Shown here: positions 25,249 to 33,441 of the stretch, in pieces
How positions within the stretch are numbered: position 1 is the stretch's first letter
Layout: each line of letters begins with the position of its first letter
Source: an uncultured Bacilli bacterium
Lineage (GTDB): Bacteria; Bacillota_I; Bacilli_A; RF39; UBA660
Direction: 5' to 3'
Length of the DNA stretch: 50,451 bases
Assembly (NCBI GenBank): GCA_934130405.1
Contig: CAKOXX010000009.1
Coordinates: 1 to 50,451 of the forward strand
Program-made: the position numbers and the translations under genes
The notes under the pieces: model-generated
The model's input: only the letters and a program-made list of their open reading frames with translations
What the model was told of the DNA's origin: nothing
Databases searched by the model: none

Positions 25249-25729
25249 AACTTCTACTTCCCTTCAATTCACTATTCATAACTGGAGCTTTAGTCTTATT
25301 TTTTATAATTAGAATAGCTAATAAAATAAGTAAAATAAAAACAAAAGTTCCAACTACGATAGGCAAAATTTTTACTTTTTGCTTATATACTTTTGTGTAA
25401 GGAGATGATATTTTTTTCTCTTTCTTAGCATTTTCCTCTTCTTCTTTTTTCTTCTTTGCTTCTAAGATATCATCTAAGGAAATTTTGGAAGTATGCTCAA
25501 ACAAAAAATCATTAAATTCATCTTGAACTTTCACTTCATCAAGTCCCAAATATTTAGCATATTCTTTAATGATTTTCTTTATATCATATACATCTTTAAA
25601 AGCTTTTGTATTAGCACTTTCTAAGTTTTCAAGTAATACTTTGGAAACATCTAAATCACTAGCTGCTTCTTCTAAACTAACACCATGTTTAATTCTTGTC
25701 TCTTTTAAGTATTCACCTAATTCTTTCAT
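25217..25729 (-). CDS. rodZ: RodZ-like helix-turn-helix membrane protein
   Basis: 170 aa. The N-terminal domain (about 1-75, GEYLKETRIKHGVSLEEAASDLDVS ... EYAKYLGLD) is the XRE-like HTH_25 domain that in RodZ binds the MreB cytoskeleton. A Lys/Glu-rich linker and one membrane segment (about 123-146, LPIVVGTFVFILLILLAILI) follow. The extracellular part is very short (about 25 residues), lacking the C-terminal beta domain of longer RodZ proteins. The frame extends to 25771, but that overlaps the 3' end of rnpB; ATG 25729 with GAGGTTG is the likely start. Lies directly before pgsA as ymfM does in Bacillus. Confidence 0.88.
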   Translation of the reverse strand: MKELGEYLKETRIKHGVSLEEAASDLDVSKVLLENLESANTKAFKDVYDIKKIIKEYAKYLGLDEVKVQDEFNDFLFEHTSKISLDDILEAKKKKEEEENAKKEKKISSPYTKVYKQKVKILPIVVGTFVFILLILLAILIIKNKTKAPVMNSELKGSRSYEYTNKVNCN

Positions 25730-25747
25730 AATCAACCTCAGTTCCAA

Positions 25748-26098
25748 CAATAATAATACTTTGTAAGCCATGTTTTGTACCTATTACTAGGTGGCAAGTA
25801 TCTATCTACTATTACTAGTCCTCCAATCCATTATCTTTCTTTCATGGAGACTCCCCTACCAAAATTTGGGTTTCTCGCTCGTGGGGTTTACCTCGTTTCA
25901 CCCTTTCGTTTCCAAAAGTATCGTTTCTGTGGCACGTTATCACTTTATCATGGGATATTCCTTTAGATAAAGTTTTGCCGTTAGAATAAATCTACCTTAG
26001 GTTATTTTTTCCCTAAGCACGAACACTACTATCATCACAGATAGTGCGAGCATGGACTTTCCTCTAGGTTGCCCTAGCACTTGCCCAAGTACTAATTG
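25748..26098 (-). ncRNA. rnpB: RNase P RNA, type B
   Basis: About 350 nt catalytic RNA that trims tRNA 5' ends. On the minus strand the conserved core blocks are GAGGAAAGTCCATGCTCGCAC near the 5' end, GTAGTGTTCGTGC, GTGCCACAGAAACGA and, nearer the 3' end, GGTAAACCCCACGAGCGAGA, AACCCAAATTTTGGTAGGGG and ACAAAACATGGCTTACA, all matching the Bacillus RNA from memory. The ends were placed by the P1 helix: TAGTACTT (26087-26094) pairs with AAGTATTA, extended by CAAT/ATTG. The 5' end overlaps the last codons of gpsB. It is shorter than the about 400 nt of Bacillus subtilis. The gpsB-rnpB order is the Bacillus order. Confidence 0.93.
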
Positions 26099-26427
26099 TT
26101 GTCTTTTCCAAATACCGCTTTTTCTAGATTACTAAGTCTTCTTAAAATATCTAAATTAGTGATTTCCATTGTATCGCTCTTAGAATTCTTAGCTAGTTCT
26201 ACATCAACAGAAGCATTCCTTAATTCTTGTTTTAAAGACATAATTTCTTTTAGTAGTTCTGTTTTCTCTTTCTCTAAGCTTTCAATAATCTTATAGAATT
26301 GATCATAATCAGAGATTATTATATCCAAAAACTCATCTACTTCTTTTAGTCTATATCCACGAGTATCAATTTTAAAATCTTTCTCTAGAATCTCTTGTGG
26401 AGTAAGCGCTATTTTATTTTGATACAT
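26092..26427 (-). CDS. gpsB: Cell-division regulator GpsB (DivIVA family)
   Basis: 111 aa coiled-coil protein. It matches the DivIVA/GpsB N-terminal lipid-binding domain: ALTPQEILEKDFKIDTRGYRLKEVDEFLD (residues about 7-35) followed by a coiled coil (about 38-75) and a short C-terminal helix (about 90-108, LDILRRLSNLEKAVFG). GpsB coordinates penicillin-binding proteins between septal and side-wall synthesis. Its size is right for GpsB rather than full DivIVA, and the adjacent rnpB supports this. GGTGAT precedes the ATG. The stop codon lies in the first helix of rnpB. Confidence 0.93.
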   Translation of the reverse strand: MYQNKIALTPQEILEKDFKIDTRGYRLKEVDEFLDIIISDYDQFYKIIESLEKEKTELLKEIMSLKQELRNASVDVELAKNSKSDTMEITNLDILRRLSNLEKAVFGKDNN

Positions 26428-26456
26428 ATCTAATCACCAATCCCTTTACATACTAT

Positions 26457-26486
26457 ATTCTAGCAATAAAGTTACTTATTTGTCAA
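26457..26486 (-). promoter_or_regulatory. gpsB promoter
   Basis: Minus strand TTGACA (26481-26486), 18-nt spacer ending TTGC, TAGAAT (26457-26462). Confidence 0.65.
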
Positions 26487-26651
26487 TTGTTTCAACCCTA
26501 TTATTATATCAAATCTTTTAGCAAGAGACACATTTTCTATCATTGAATTTAAACAAATTATTACATCTTGACTTTTCACTATTCTCACCTCAATTTTATT
26601 CTACCTTTTTTCTAAATATTAGACAACAAGTTCGACAAAAGCTTATTTTGT

Positions 26652-26679
26652 TTGACAAGTTTTTTCACAGTGGTATAAT
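26652..26679 (+). promoter_or_regulatory. Promoter of the 26705 gene
   Basis: TTGACA (26652-26657), 16-nt spacer ending GTGG, TATAAT (26674-26679), 25 nt before the start codon. It falls inside the longest open frame and so excludes starts upstream of it. Confidence 0.75.
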
Positions 26680-26704
26680 TAAATCACTTCAAGGAGGTTT
26701 TTAC

Positions 26705-27340
26705 ATGGAAACAAATATAATGATTAGACTAGATAATTTTCTAAAAAGAAAAGATAATGAGCAAGTGTTTTCTATGCTAGGAAAAACTTTAACAGTTGAA
26801 AACGGCTGGATTACAATGCGCAGTAATAAAAAGAATAAAAGAGAAGAAATTAAAATACTTAGTGATGAGCAAGATAGAGTTCGTATCAAAGGACACGATA
26901 CCGCTATCAGTCTTAGTAAAAAAAATAATAGTTATGAAATTGATCATATTCAACTAGGAAATATTGATAAAGATGAAATAAACTTTTCAATGCGTAAGAG
27001 AGTTGATGAAGATGATAATATTAAATATTGTATAAAAACTAAAGAAAGAGATAGAAATATAGTTTGTTGGTTTTCTGATAAAGAGATTTCTTTTAACTAT
27101 AAAGGTGATGATGAAAGAAAATACTTTTATGATGCTGATTCTAAAACTAATATTAGATTAGAAGAAGAAAAGAGGGAATGTTTCAATTCTTTAATGAATC
27201 TTGAAAGAAAATATCCAGCAGTAACAGCAATGATTGCTACTGATATTCCACTATTAGATACTGTTACTAATTATTGCAGTCCTTCTAAAAGAAAAGAAAA
27301 TACAGTAAAAGTTTATCAATTAAAAAAGAAAAATAAATAA
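26705..27340 (+). CDS. Hypothetical cytoplasmic protein
   Basis: 211 aa, strongly charged, no signal peptide or membrane segment and no family recognised. The middle (about 45-150) alternates charged and aromatic residues in a beta-like pattern. The C-terminus is lysine-rich. ATG 26705 follows a strong AAGGAGG; the open frame upstream to 26543 contains the promoter and is not coding. The gene stands alone between gpsB and a terminator shared with the convergent 27390 gene. Confidence 0.75.
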   Translation: METNIMIRLDNFLKRKDNEQVFSMLGKTLTVENGWITMRSNKKNKREEIKILSDEQDRVRIKGHDTAISLSKKNNSYEIDHIQLGNIDKDEINFSMRKRVDEDDNIKYCIKTKERDRNIVCWFSDKEISFNYKGDDERKYFYDADSKTNIRLEEEKRECFNSLMNLERKYPAVTAMIATDIPLLDTVTNYCSPSKRKENTVKVYQLKKKNK

Positions 27341-27346
27341 TAAAAT

Positions 27347-27390
27347 AAAAATGATATAGCTAGCTAAAAACTAGAATATCATTTTTTATT
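27347..27390. terminator. Bidirectional terminator between convergent genes
   Basis: AAAATGATAT pairs with ATATCATTTT across an inner imperfect stem (agctag/ctag), followed by T-runs on both sides. Confidence 0.7.
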
Positions 27391-28832
27391 TAGGATTTAA
27401 ATTTATTCTTATTTATATATAGTTTTCTATTGTTTCTAAGTTGTTTTACTTTATTTCTATCCGCTTCAGTAGAACAATTGAAGTTATTTAACATTTTATC
27501 AGCTTCTTTTATTTTATCTGTTTCATATAAATTTTCTACCAAAGATAGTTCTTCAGAACAATCATTATTACCGAAAAGAGAAACAAAAGACACTTCTTCT
27601 TTAGTTTTATTTTTCTTTTTGTTAGGTAGACAGTTTGCATCAGCATTATAAATTTCAAATCTTCTATTCAATTGATGGTTAACAAACTTAGTTTCATTAA
27701 CATATTTTAATTTATTTTTACTATCTCTAAGTCTAAAATAAGTACTTGATAAATAAAGACAAGCTTTTTCATATTTAGCACCACCGTATTCAATGTAATC
27801 AAGTAAGCAGTTTAAAGCATCATCATAAGCTTTAGCTTTATATAAGGTTTTTCCCATATAGTATATAAAAGTAATAGAACCAGTTTCTTGATAGCCTTGT
27901 TTAAAGAATTTAAGAGCTTCACTATATTTCTCTTCTTTTAATGCCTTTTTTGCATTTTTATAACTATCATCATAAATTTTCTTCTTATCTTCCGGTAAAG
28001 ATAATTGATAAAGCTTCTCTTCTACCTTGTTCTTTAAAACTTTTCTTATTTTAGAAAAAGTAATTTTAGATTCATAAGTATCTAATACTTTTTTAGCACA
28101 AAATGGATCAGTATCACTCAAATCATAAATAAATCGTTGTAGGTCTTTACCTTCTAATTCTCTTGCTTTATCTAATGATTCAGTATAGTTATCTTCTGGT
28201 TCTAACATAGTGTTTGAAGAAGTATAAGCAAGTCGGTTATTTAATAATACCATTGTATCAACTTCAATTGAAAATTCTTTAGATTTTACTAATTTATCTA
28301 GTTCTTGTAACTCAACTGAAGCTTTCTGAAAATCTTTTTCATAAATACAAGCAGCCACTTCATTATACTTAGCCTTTATTTTTCTATCACTTAAATTAAC
28401 AGTGATATGTCTATCAATAGGAGTATTAGAATAATCAGTATTTGAAAATAATGAATAATTATACTTCATATCTAATAACATCTCTAGCATCGTTATTGGT
28501 AAAGTAACATTATATTCTTTACTATTTAGTTCACGACATTTATGTAGATTTATATAAGCCTCTTCAAAATTTTCCTTAAGACAATTAATCTTATAATAAT
28601 TATAATAAACAAAAGGATTATCTGGACTAATCTCTTCTAAAGCAGCTAAGTATTCACTAGCTTTATCATAATTTTCATATTTAAGTTCTAATCTAGCTGA
28701 ATTAGTCAAAAAATATACACTATCTTTTTTACGATACTTCTCTAAAAGCTCTTTAACATATGAGTATTCTTTACCAAACACTATATTTTTAGATAAATAA
28801 TATTTTATTTCTTTTTTTATATTTGCATTCAT
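27390..28832 (-). CDS. TPR-like repeat protein of unknown function
   Basis: 480 aa, all-helical appearance. Several segments fit tetratricopeptide repeats (YDKASEYLAALEEISPDNPF around 55-75, KYSEALKFFKQGYQETGS around 300-318, KAYDDALNCLLDYIEYGG around 330-350). Such repeats bind other proteins, so a scaffold role is likely. There is no signal peptide or membrane helix. The frame opens at 28844, but ATG 28832 has GGAGG directly upstream. It follows the zincin-like gene at 28860 by 27 nt and is probably co-transcribed with it. Confidence 0.75.
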   Translation of the reverse strand: MNANIKKEIKYYLSKNIVFGKEYSYVKELLEKYRKKDSVYFLTNSARLELKYENYDKASEYLAALEEISPDNPFVYYNYYKINCLKENFEEAYINLHKCRELNSKEYNVTLPITMLEMLLDMKYNYSLFSNTDYSNTPIDRHITVNLSDRKIKAKYNEVAACIYEKDFQKASVELQELDKLVKSKEFSIEVDTMVLLNNRLAYTSSNTMLEPEDNYTESLDKARELEGKDLQRFIYDLSDTDPFCAKKVLDTYESKITFSKIRKVLKNKVEEKLYQLSLPEDKKKIYDDSYKNAKKALKEEKYSEALKFFKQGYQETGSITFIYYMGKTLYKAKAYDDALNCLLDYIEYGGAKYEKACLYLSSTYFRLRDSKNKLKYVNETKFVNHQLNRRFEIYNADANCLPNKKKNKTKEEVSFVSLFGNNDCSEELSLVENLYETDKIKEADKMLNNFNCSTEADRNKVKQLRNNRKLYINKNKFKS

Positions 28833-28859
28833 TTTTTCCTCCATAACATCTAATATCTT

Positions 28860-29735
28860 CTAATAACCCTGTCTTTTTGTGTATTGATAAACTTTGTTCA
28901 TTACTCGTTGCTGTGCTAAAAAGGTTGGATTCATTTTTAAATTATCCATTTCTTTTGATAAATCTTGAAAAGCATTTGGAATACCAACTTTATCATCAAA
29001 GTGTTCTCCTATTTCTTTTAAATTTCCCGTTAATCTCTTATTTTTTAAAATATAGTTAAATTCTCGGTTCATATATAGTGGCTTTATACTGGTAACTAAA
29101 ACTTGATATGCAGGTGTTACTATATTAGGATTTATTTTTTGAATTTCTTGAGCAATAGATGGATTTTTTATATTGAAATTTTTAAACAAACATATAATAT
29201 CAAAGATTTCGATTGCCTGTGACTCATTAGCTGCTTCTTCAAAATAGACAGATTCACTATATGTTCCATCAAGAGAATAAAGTGACATTCCAATTCTACA
29301 AAACAAGGAATTATTTCTTTTATAAATAGATGATATTGTCGAATTAACAATGTGGTTTGTTTCATGAGTTAATAATTTTACTTTTTGACTTTCATTTAAT
29401 GGTTTAATTCCAAACTTAATAGTTCTATCTACATAAAATCTATTATTATTTAAATTTTTTAATATATCTAAAGAACAATATGCATCAATCTTTCTATTTT
29501 TAGAATCCACTGGTATTACTTCGTCAGAAAAATATGTTTTTTCAAATGCTTTATATATTGTATCTGAATTTTCAAAACCATAGTATGAAATCATTGCAGC
29601 TAGTATTATAGCTTGTTCTGTTTTATAGCAATCCTTTTTCTTAGTTTTCGTTTTTGCCATCTCATTTATTAACATTTGGCTATAATTAAGTATATAATTA
29701 ACACTTTCTTCAGTTGTAAAATCTATATTTGTCAT
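28860..29735 (-). CDS. Zincin-like putative metallopeptidase
   Basis: 291 aa, no named family recognised. The motif HETNH (124-128) is an HExxH zinc site, and EEAANES (about 166-172) follows about 40 residues later, as for the third ligand of gluzincins. The layout resembles the protein at 102-1601, although overall similarity is low by eye. No signal peptide is visible, so it may act in the cytoplasm. AAAGGAT precedes the ATG. First gene of a two-gene unit with the TPR-like gene. Peptidase activity is inferred from the motif only. Confidence 0.65.
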   Translation of the reverse strand: MTNIDFTTEESVNYILNYSQMLINEMAKTKTKKKDCYKTEQAIILAAMISYYGFENSDTIYKAFEKTYFSDEVIPVDSKNRKIDAYCSLDILKNLNNNRFYVDRTIKFGIKPLNESQKVKLLTHETNHIVNSTISSIYKRNNSLFCRIGMSLYSLDGTYSESVYFEEAANESQAIEIFDIICLFKNFNIKNPSIAQEIQKINPNIVTPAYQVLVTSIKPLYMNREFNYILKNKRLTGNLKEIGEHFDDKVGIPNAFQDLSKEMDNLKMNPTFLAQQRVMNKVYQYTKRQGY

Positions 29736-29759
29736 ATTTAATTATCCTTTCGTTTCTAT

Positions 29760-29787
29760 ATTTTAACATAATTTTAAAAAAAGTCAC
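29760..29787 (-). promoter_or_regulatory. Putative promoter of the 28860-27390 unit
   Basis: Minus strand GTGACT (29782-29787), 16-nt spacer, TAAAAT (29760-29765). Confidence 0.45.
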
Positions 29788-29910
29788 TTATTATTTTCTA
29801 AGTATAGTATAAATACTTTATAATTGCTTGCCATAAATTTTACTGTAACGCTTATCTTTAGTATAGAAAAAGCCTTTAAAATGCGCTATAATATATCTTA
29901 GGTGAATGAA

Positions 29911-30504
29911 ATGGATTATCCTCTTGGAATCAAGAAAACAAGTAATTATCTTATAAATTATAAAAACCGAGGAATGACTTTAGAAGATGACATTAATAAG
30001 TCTAATCAATATTATATAGAAAATAATATTGCATATATTTATAAAAAACCTACTCCTATAAAAGTTACTAAAGTTGAGTTTAAAGGAAACAGCAAAGTTA
30101 TAAAAGAAGCTTTCTATGCTGAACCATCAACTACAGACTATAATGGTATTTATAAGGGTTATTACATTGACTTTGAAGCAAAGGAAACAAAGAACAAAAC
30201 ATCCTTTCCACTTGCTAATATTCATCTTCACCAACTTAAACATTTAGAAAATATTTCGAATGCTGGGGGAATTGGTTTTCTAATTGTTCGCTTTACAACA
30301 CTTAACGAAACATATATATTAATGAATAGTGATTTAGAAAATTATCTTTCTCATAATGAAAGAAAATCTATTCCACACGATTATTTTGTAAAGTATGGAC
30401 ACATTATTAAAGAGGGTTTTAGACCTAGAATCAATTATCTAAGTATTATAGATAATATTTTGGAGGTAAAAAATGAAAAAGAAAACAAAGCAAAAACAAA
30501 ATAG
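29911..30504 (+). CDS. recU: Holliday junction resolvase RecU
   Basis: 197 aa nuclease that cuts four-way DNA junctions during recombination and segregation. The family core is visible: NRGMTLEDDINKSNQYY near the N-terminus, YNGIYKGYYIDFEAKETKNKTSFPL with the metal-binding Asp, Glu and Lys (about 88-110), and HQLKHLENISNAGGIGFLIVRF. A GTG nine bases upstream (29902) is open, but AGGTGA overlaps it and is correctly spaced for ATG 29911. A -10 TATAAT lies at 29887-29892 with a weak -35. It overlaps the pbp gene by 32 nt; the recU-ponA pair is classic Bacilli synteny. Confidence 0.95.
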   Translation: MDYPLGIKKTSNYLINYKNRGMTLEDDINKSNQYYIENNIAYIYKKPTPIKVTKVEFKGNSKVIKEAFYAEPSTTDYNGIYKGYYIDFEAKETKNKTSFPLANIHLHQLKHLENISNAGGIGFLIVRFTTLNETYILMNSDLENYLSHNERKSIPHDYFVKYGHIIKEGFRPRINYLSIIDNILEVKNEKENKAKTK

Positions 30505-33328
30505 TAATTTGATGCTTATTTTCTTAGGAGCTTTTTTAATCTTAATGATTATTAGCTACTTTATCATCGGTTGGTTGCTAACTGCCTTTTTAGGAGTAGG
30601 TATTTTAGTAATCGTTGGATTTGCCCACTTGCTTGATAAAGTTAAAAACAAACCAAAGCAGAAAAAAATACTGAATATAATTATCATTATTATATTATCA
30701 CTAGGTATTTTAGTAATGCTTCTTGGAATTGCATTCTTAGCTTATGTCGTTATTAAAGCCCCTAAGTTTGATGTTAGTCAGTTAAACGAAAAAGAGCCAA
30801 GTATTCTTTACGATATTGATGGTAATGAATTCGAACGACTTGGAACAGAAATGCGTGAGAAAGTAACTTATGATGAGTTACCAGAAGTCTTAGTAGATGC
30901 TATTGTAGCAACAGAAGACTCAAGATTTTTCCAACATAACGGTTTTGATGCTCCAAGATTTTTAAAAGCATCTTTAGGACAAATGGTTGGACATAGTGAT
31001 GCCGGTGGTGCTTCTACTCTTTCCATGCAAGTTATTAAAAACTCATTTACATCAGCAGATGACCATGGTATCAAAGGTATAATTAGAAAGTTTACTGATA
31101 TTTACCTATCTGTATTCAAACTAGAAAAAAATTATACTAAGGAACAAATAATTGAGTTTTATGTAAATAACCACAACTTAGGTGGAAATATCTATGGTGT
31201 TAAACAAGCAGCACTTGCTTACTTTAATAAAGATATTGGTGATTTAAACCTTGCCGAAGCTTCAATTATAGCAGGTATGTTTAAAGCTCCTAACTTATAT
31301 AAACCAACTAATACTAATAATATTAAATCAGTTACTAGAAGACGTAATACCGTTTTATATTTAATGGAACGTCATGGTTATATAACTAGTGAAGAAAGAG
31401 AAATGGCTACTAGTATACCAGTTGAATCACTAGTTGATTATAACGTTTCAGCACAAAATGGTTTATCTAAATACCAAGGATATATTGATACTGTTGTTGA
31501 TGAATGTATCGCTAAATATAAAGCTGATCCTTACACTGTTTCAATGAAAGTTTACACTAACTTAGATAGATCTAAACAAGATGGTATCGATAGAGTTATG
31601 AATGGTGAAAGCTATACCTGGGCTAATGATACTATTCAAAGTGGTGTTAGTGTCTTAGATAGTGCAACTGGTAAAATACTTGCTATTGGCGCTGGTCGTA
31701 ATAAAAAAGGTGCTAAAGAATTAAACCTTGCTACTAGTGATGAAATCAAAAGACAACCAGGTTCTACCGCTAAACCACTATTTGATTATGGACCATTAAT
31801 TGAATACAACAATGCTTCTACTTATGGTTATAATGACAATGGAAACTATAAATTATTTATTGATGAACCATATTCATATACTAATGGTAAATCAATCAAT
31901 AACTGGGATGGTACTTTTATGGGAGCAATTTCAATGCGAAAAGCTCTATCACTATCAAGAAATATCCCTGCTTTAAAAGCCTTCCAACAAGTTGATAATA
32001 AGAAGATTATTGAATTTGTTCAAAATCTTGGTATTGAACCAGAAATTGAAAATGGCAAAATTCACGAAGCACATGCCCTAGGAGCCTTCACAGGTGTTAA
32101 CTCTTTACAAATGGCTGCTGCTTATGCTGCTTTCTCAAATGGTGGATATTACAATGAACCATATTCTGTTAGTAAAGTAATATTCCGTGATACAGGTGAA
32201 GAGAAAAAACACGAAGGTGTTAGAAGACAAGCAATGAGTGATTCAACTGCTTATATGATTACTAGTATATTAGATGATGTAACTTTAATCGGTTCTGGTA
32301 ATCTTGATAGAGTGGCTATGAAGACTGGTACTACAAACTTCGATGAAAAAACAAGAGCAACATTAGGTATGAGTGATGATGCTATTCGTGATTCTTGGAC
32401 TATTGGTTATACTACTAAAACCGTTATTGGTATGTGGTATGGATATACAAGTGCAACTAAAGAGTTAGTTAGTCAAGGTCTTTACTGCCACAACTTAAAA
32501 TGTAGTACTCAAAAAGATAAATTATTTGCTGCTCTTGCAAAAGAAGTATTTGAAAAGAATAAAGAAGAATTTAAAATGCCTAGTAGTGTTGTTAAATTAG
32601 GAATAGTCGCTGGAAGTAACCCTGCCAAGATTGCTGGTGCTGGTTATTCTGGAGCAATTACTTATGAATACTTCAAAAAAGGTAGTGAACCAACAAGTAC
32701 ACAAACAGCAGAAGAAAATTTACCGGCTCCAACTAATCTTAAAGCAGTTTATAATAGTAGTAATAACACTGTTAGTCTTTCTTGGAATGCCGTTACACCA
32801 CCAAGTTCAACTAGTTCTTATGGAACATTTGGTTACAATGTATATTTCAACAATACCTTATTAGGATTTACTAGTAACACATCATTCACAGTAACTAATC
32901 AAAGTAACCCTTATGGTACTTACAAGGTAATCGCTGCTTATAAGAGCTATGATGGTATCAAGAGTAATGCAGCTACTTATGAATTAAAGAAAACAAGTTC
33001 TACTTTAAAAGTTACTTATAGTCCAATTTCTACTACTTCATACAATGTATCTGATATTGTTAAATATGTTACCGTTACAGAAAATGGTAATAATGTAACA
33101 AGTAAAGCAAGTAACTGGAAACTAACATCAATAACAGGGCCAGGTGGTGCATCAGTATCCACTACTACCCTATCAACACCAGGTACTTATACCTTAAGAT
33201 ATGAATTTACATATGATGGTGAAAAGAAAGAAACTGGAAATATAATAGTTACTATAACTGGAAACAATAACGGAAATGGAACTGATCCAGGTGGAGATGA
33301 CAATAAAGATACCGAAACAATCGAATAA
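30473..33328 (+). CDS. ponA: Class A penicillin-binding protein (glycosyltransferase-transpeptidase)
   Basis: 951 aa bifunctional peptidoglycan synthase. The GT51 domain has ATEDSRFFQHNGFD (catalytic Glu 148) and GGASTLSMQ (about 178-186). The transpeptidase has SxxK at S431-TAK, SRN at 495-497 and KTGT at 617-620. Three hydrophobic segments (about 12-33, 34-55 and 66-93) precede the GT domain instead of the usual single anchor. After the transpeptidase there is a fibronectin-III-like domain (about 745-840, APTNLKAVYN ... SLSWNAV) and an Ig-like domain (about 845-930), then a Gly/Asp-rich tail. TTGGAGGTAAAAAATG gives a strong start inside recU. It would make and crosslink glycan strands at the outer membrane face. 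Confidence 0.95.
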   Translation: MKKKTKQKQNSNLMLIFLGAFLILMIISYFIIGWLLTAFLGVGILVIVGFAHLLDKVKNKPKQKKILNIIIIIILSLGILVMLLGIAFLAYVVIKAPKFDVSQLNEKEPSILYDIDGNEFERLGTEMREKVTYDELPEVLVDAIVATEDSRFFQHNGFDAPRFLKASLGQMVGHSDAGGASTLSMQVIKNSFTSADDHGIKGIIRKFTDIYLSVFKLEKNYTKEQIIEFYVNNHNLGGNIYGVKQAALAYFNKDIGDLNLAEASIIAGMFKAPNLYKPTNTNNIKSVTRRRNTVLYLMERHGYITSEEREMATSIPVESLVDYNVSAQNGLSKYQGYIDTVVDECIAKYKADPYTVSMKVYTNLDRSKQDGIDRVMNGESYTWANDTIQSGVSVLDSATGKILAIGAGRNKKGAKELNLATSDEIKRQPGSTAKPLFDYGPLIEYNNASTYGYNDNGNYKLFIDEPYSYTNGKSINNWDGTFMGAISMRKALSLSRNIPALKAFQQVDNKKIIEFVQNLGIEPEIENGKIHEAHALGAFTGVNSLQMAAAYAAFSNGGYYNEPYSVSKVIFRDTGEEKKHEGVRRQAMSDSTAYMITSILDDVTLIGSGNLDRVAMKTGTTNFDEKTRATLGMSDDAIRDSWTIGYTTKTVIGMWYGYTSATKELVSQGLYCHNLKCSTQKDKLFAALAKEVFEKNKEEFKMPSSVVKLGIVAGSNPAKIAGAGYSGAITYEYFKKGSEPTSTQTAEENLPAPTNLKAVYNSSNNTVSLSWNAVTPPSSTSSYGTFGYNVYFNNTLLGFTSNTSFTVTNQSNPYGTYKVIAAYKSYDGIKSNAATYELKKTSSTLKVTYSPISTTSYNVSDIVKYVTVTENGNNVTSKASNWKLTSITGPGGASVSTTTLSTPGTYTLRYEFTYDGEKKETGNIIVTITGNNNGNGTDPGGDDNKDTETIE

Positions 33329-33333
33329 AAAGT

Positions 33334-33359
33334 ACTGGTTTATCAACCAGTCTTTTTTT
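33334..33359 (+). terminator. Intrinsic terminator of recU-ponA
   Basis: ACTGGTT-TATC-AACCAGT followed by a T-run, six bases after the stop codon. Confidence 0.85.
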
Positions 33360-33393
33360 GCAAAAAATTATTCTGTAAAATATTGTAACATTA

Positions 33394-33422
33394 ATGACTT
33401 TTCTTATTTAATCTGATACAAT
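33394..33422 (+). promoter_or_regulatory. Promoter of the flippase-aminotransferase/ATP-grasp operon
   Basis: ATGACT (33394-33399), 17-nt spacer ending TGA, TACAAT (33417-33422), 20 nt before the start codon. Confidence 0.5.
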
Positions 33423-33441
33423 TTTTCTTAGGGAGATAGTT

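Noticed and set aside
25775..25966. 63-codon plus-strand ORF
   Set aside because: It lies wholly within the RNase P RNA on the opposite strand and has no ribosome site; a chance frame.
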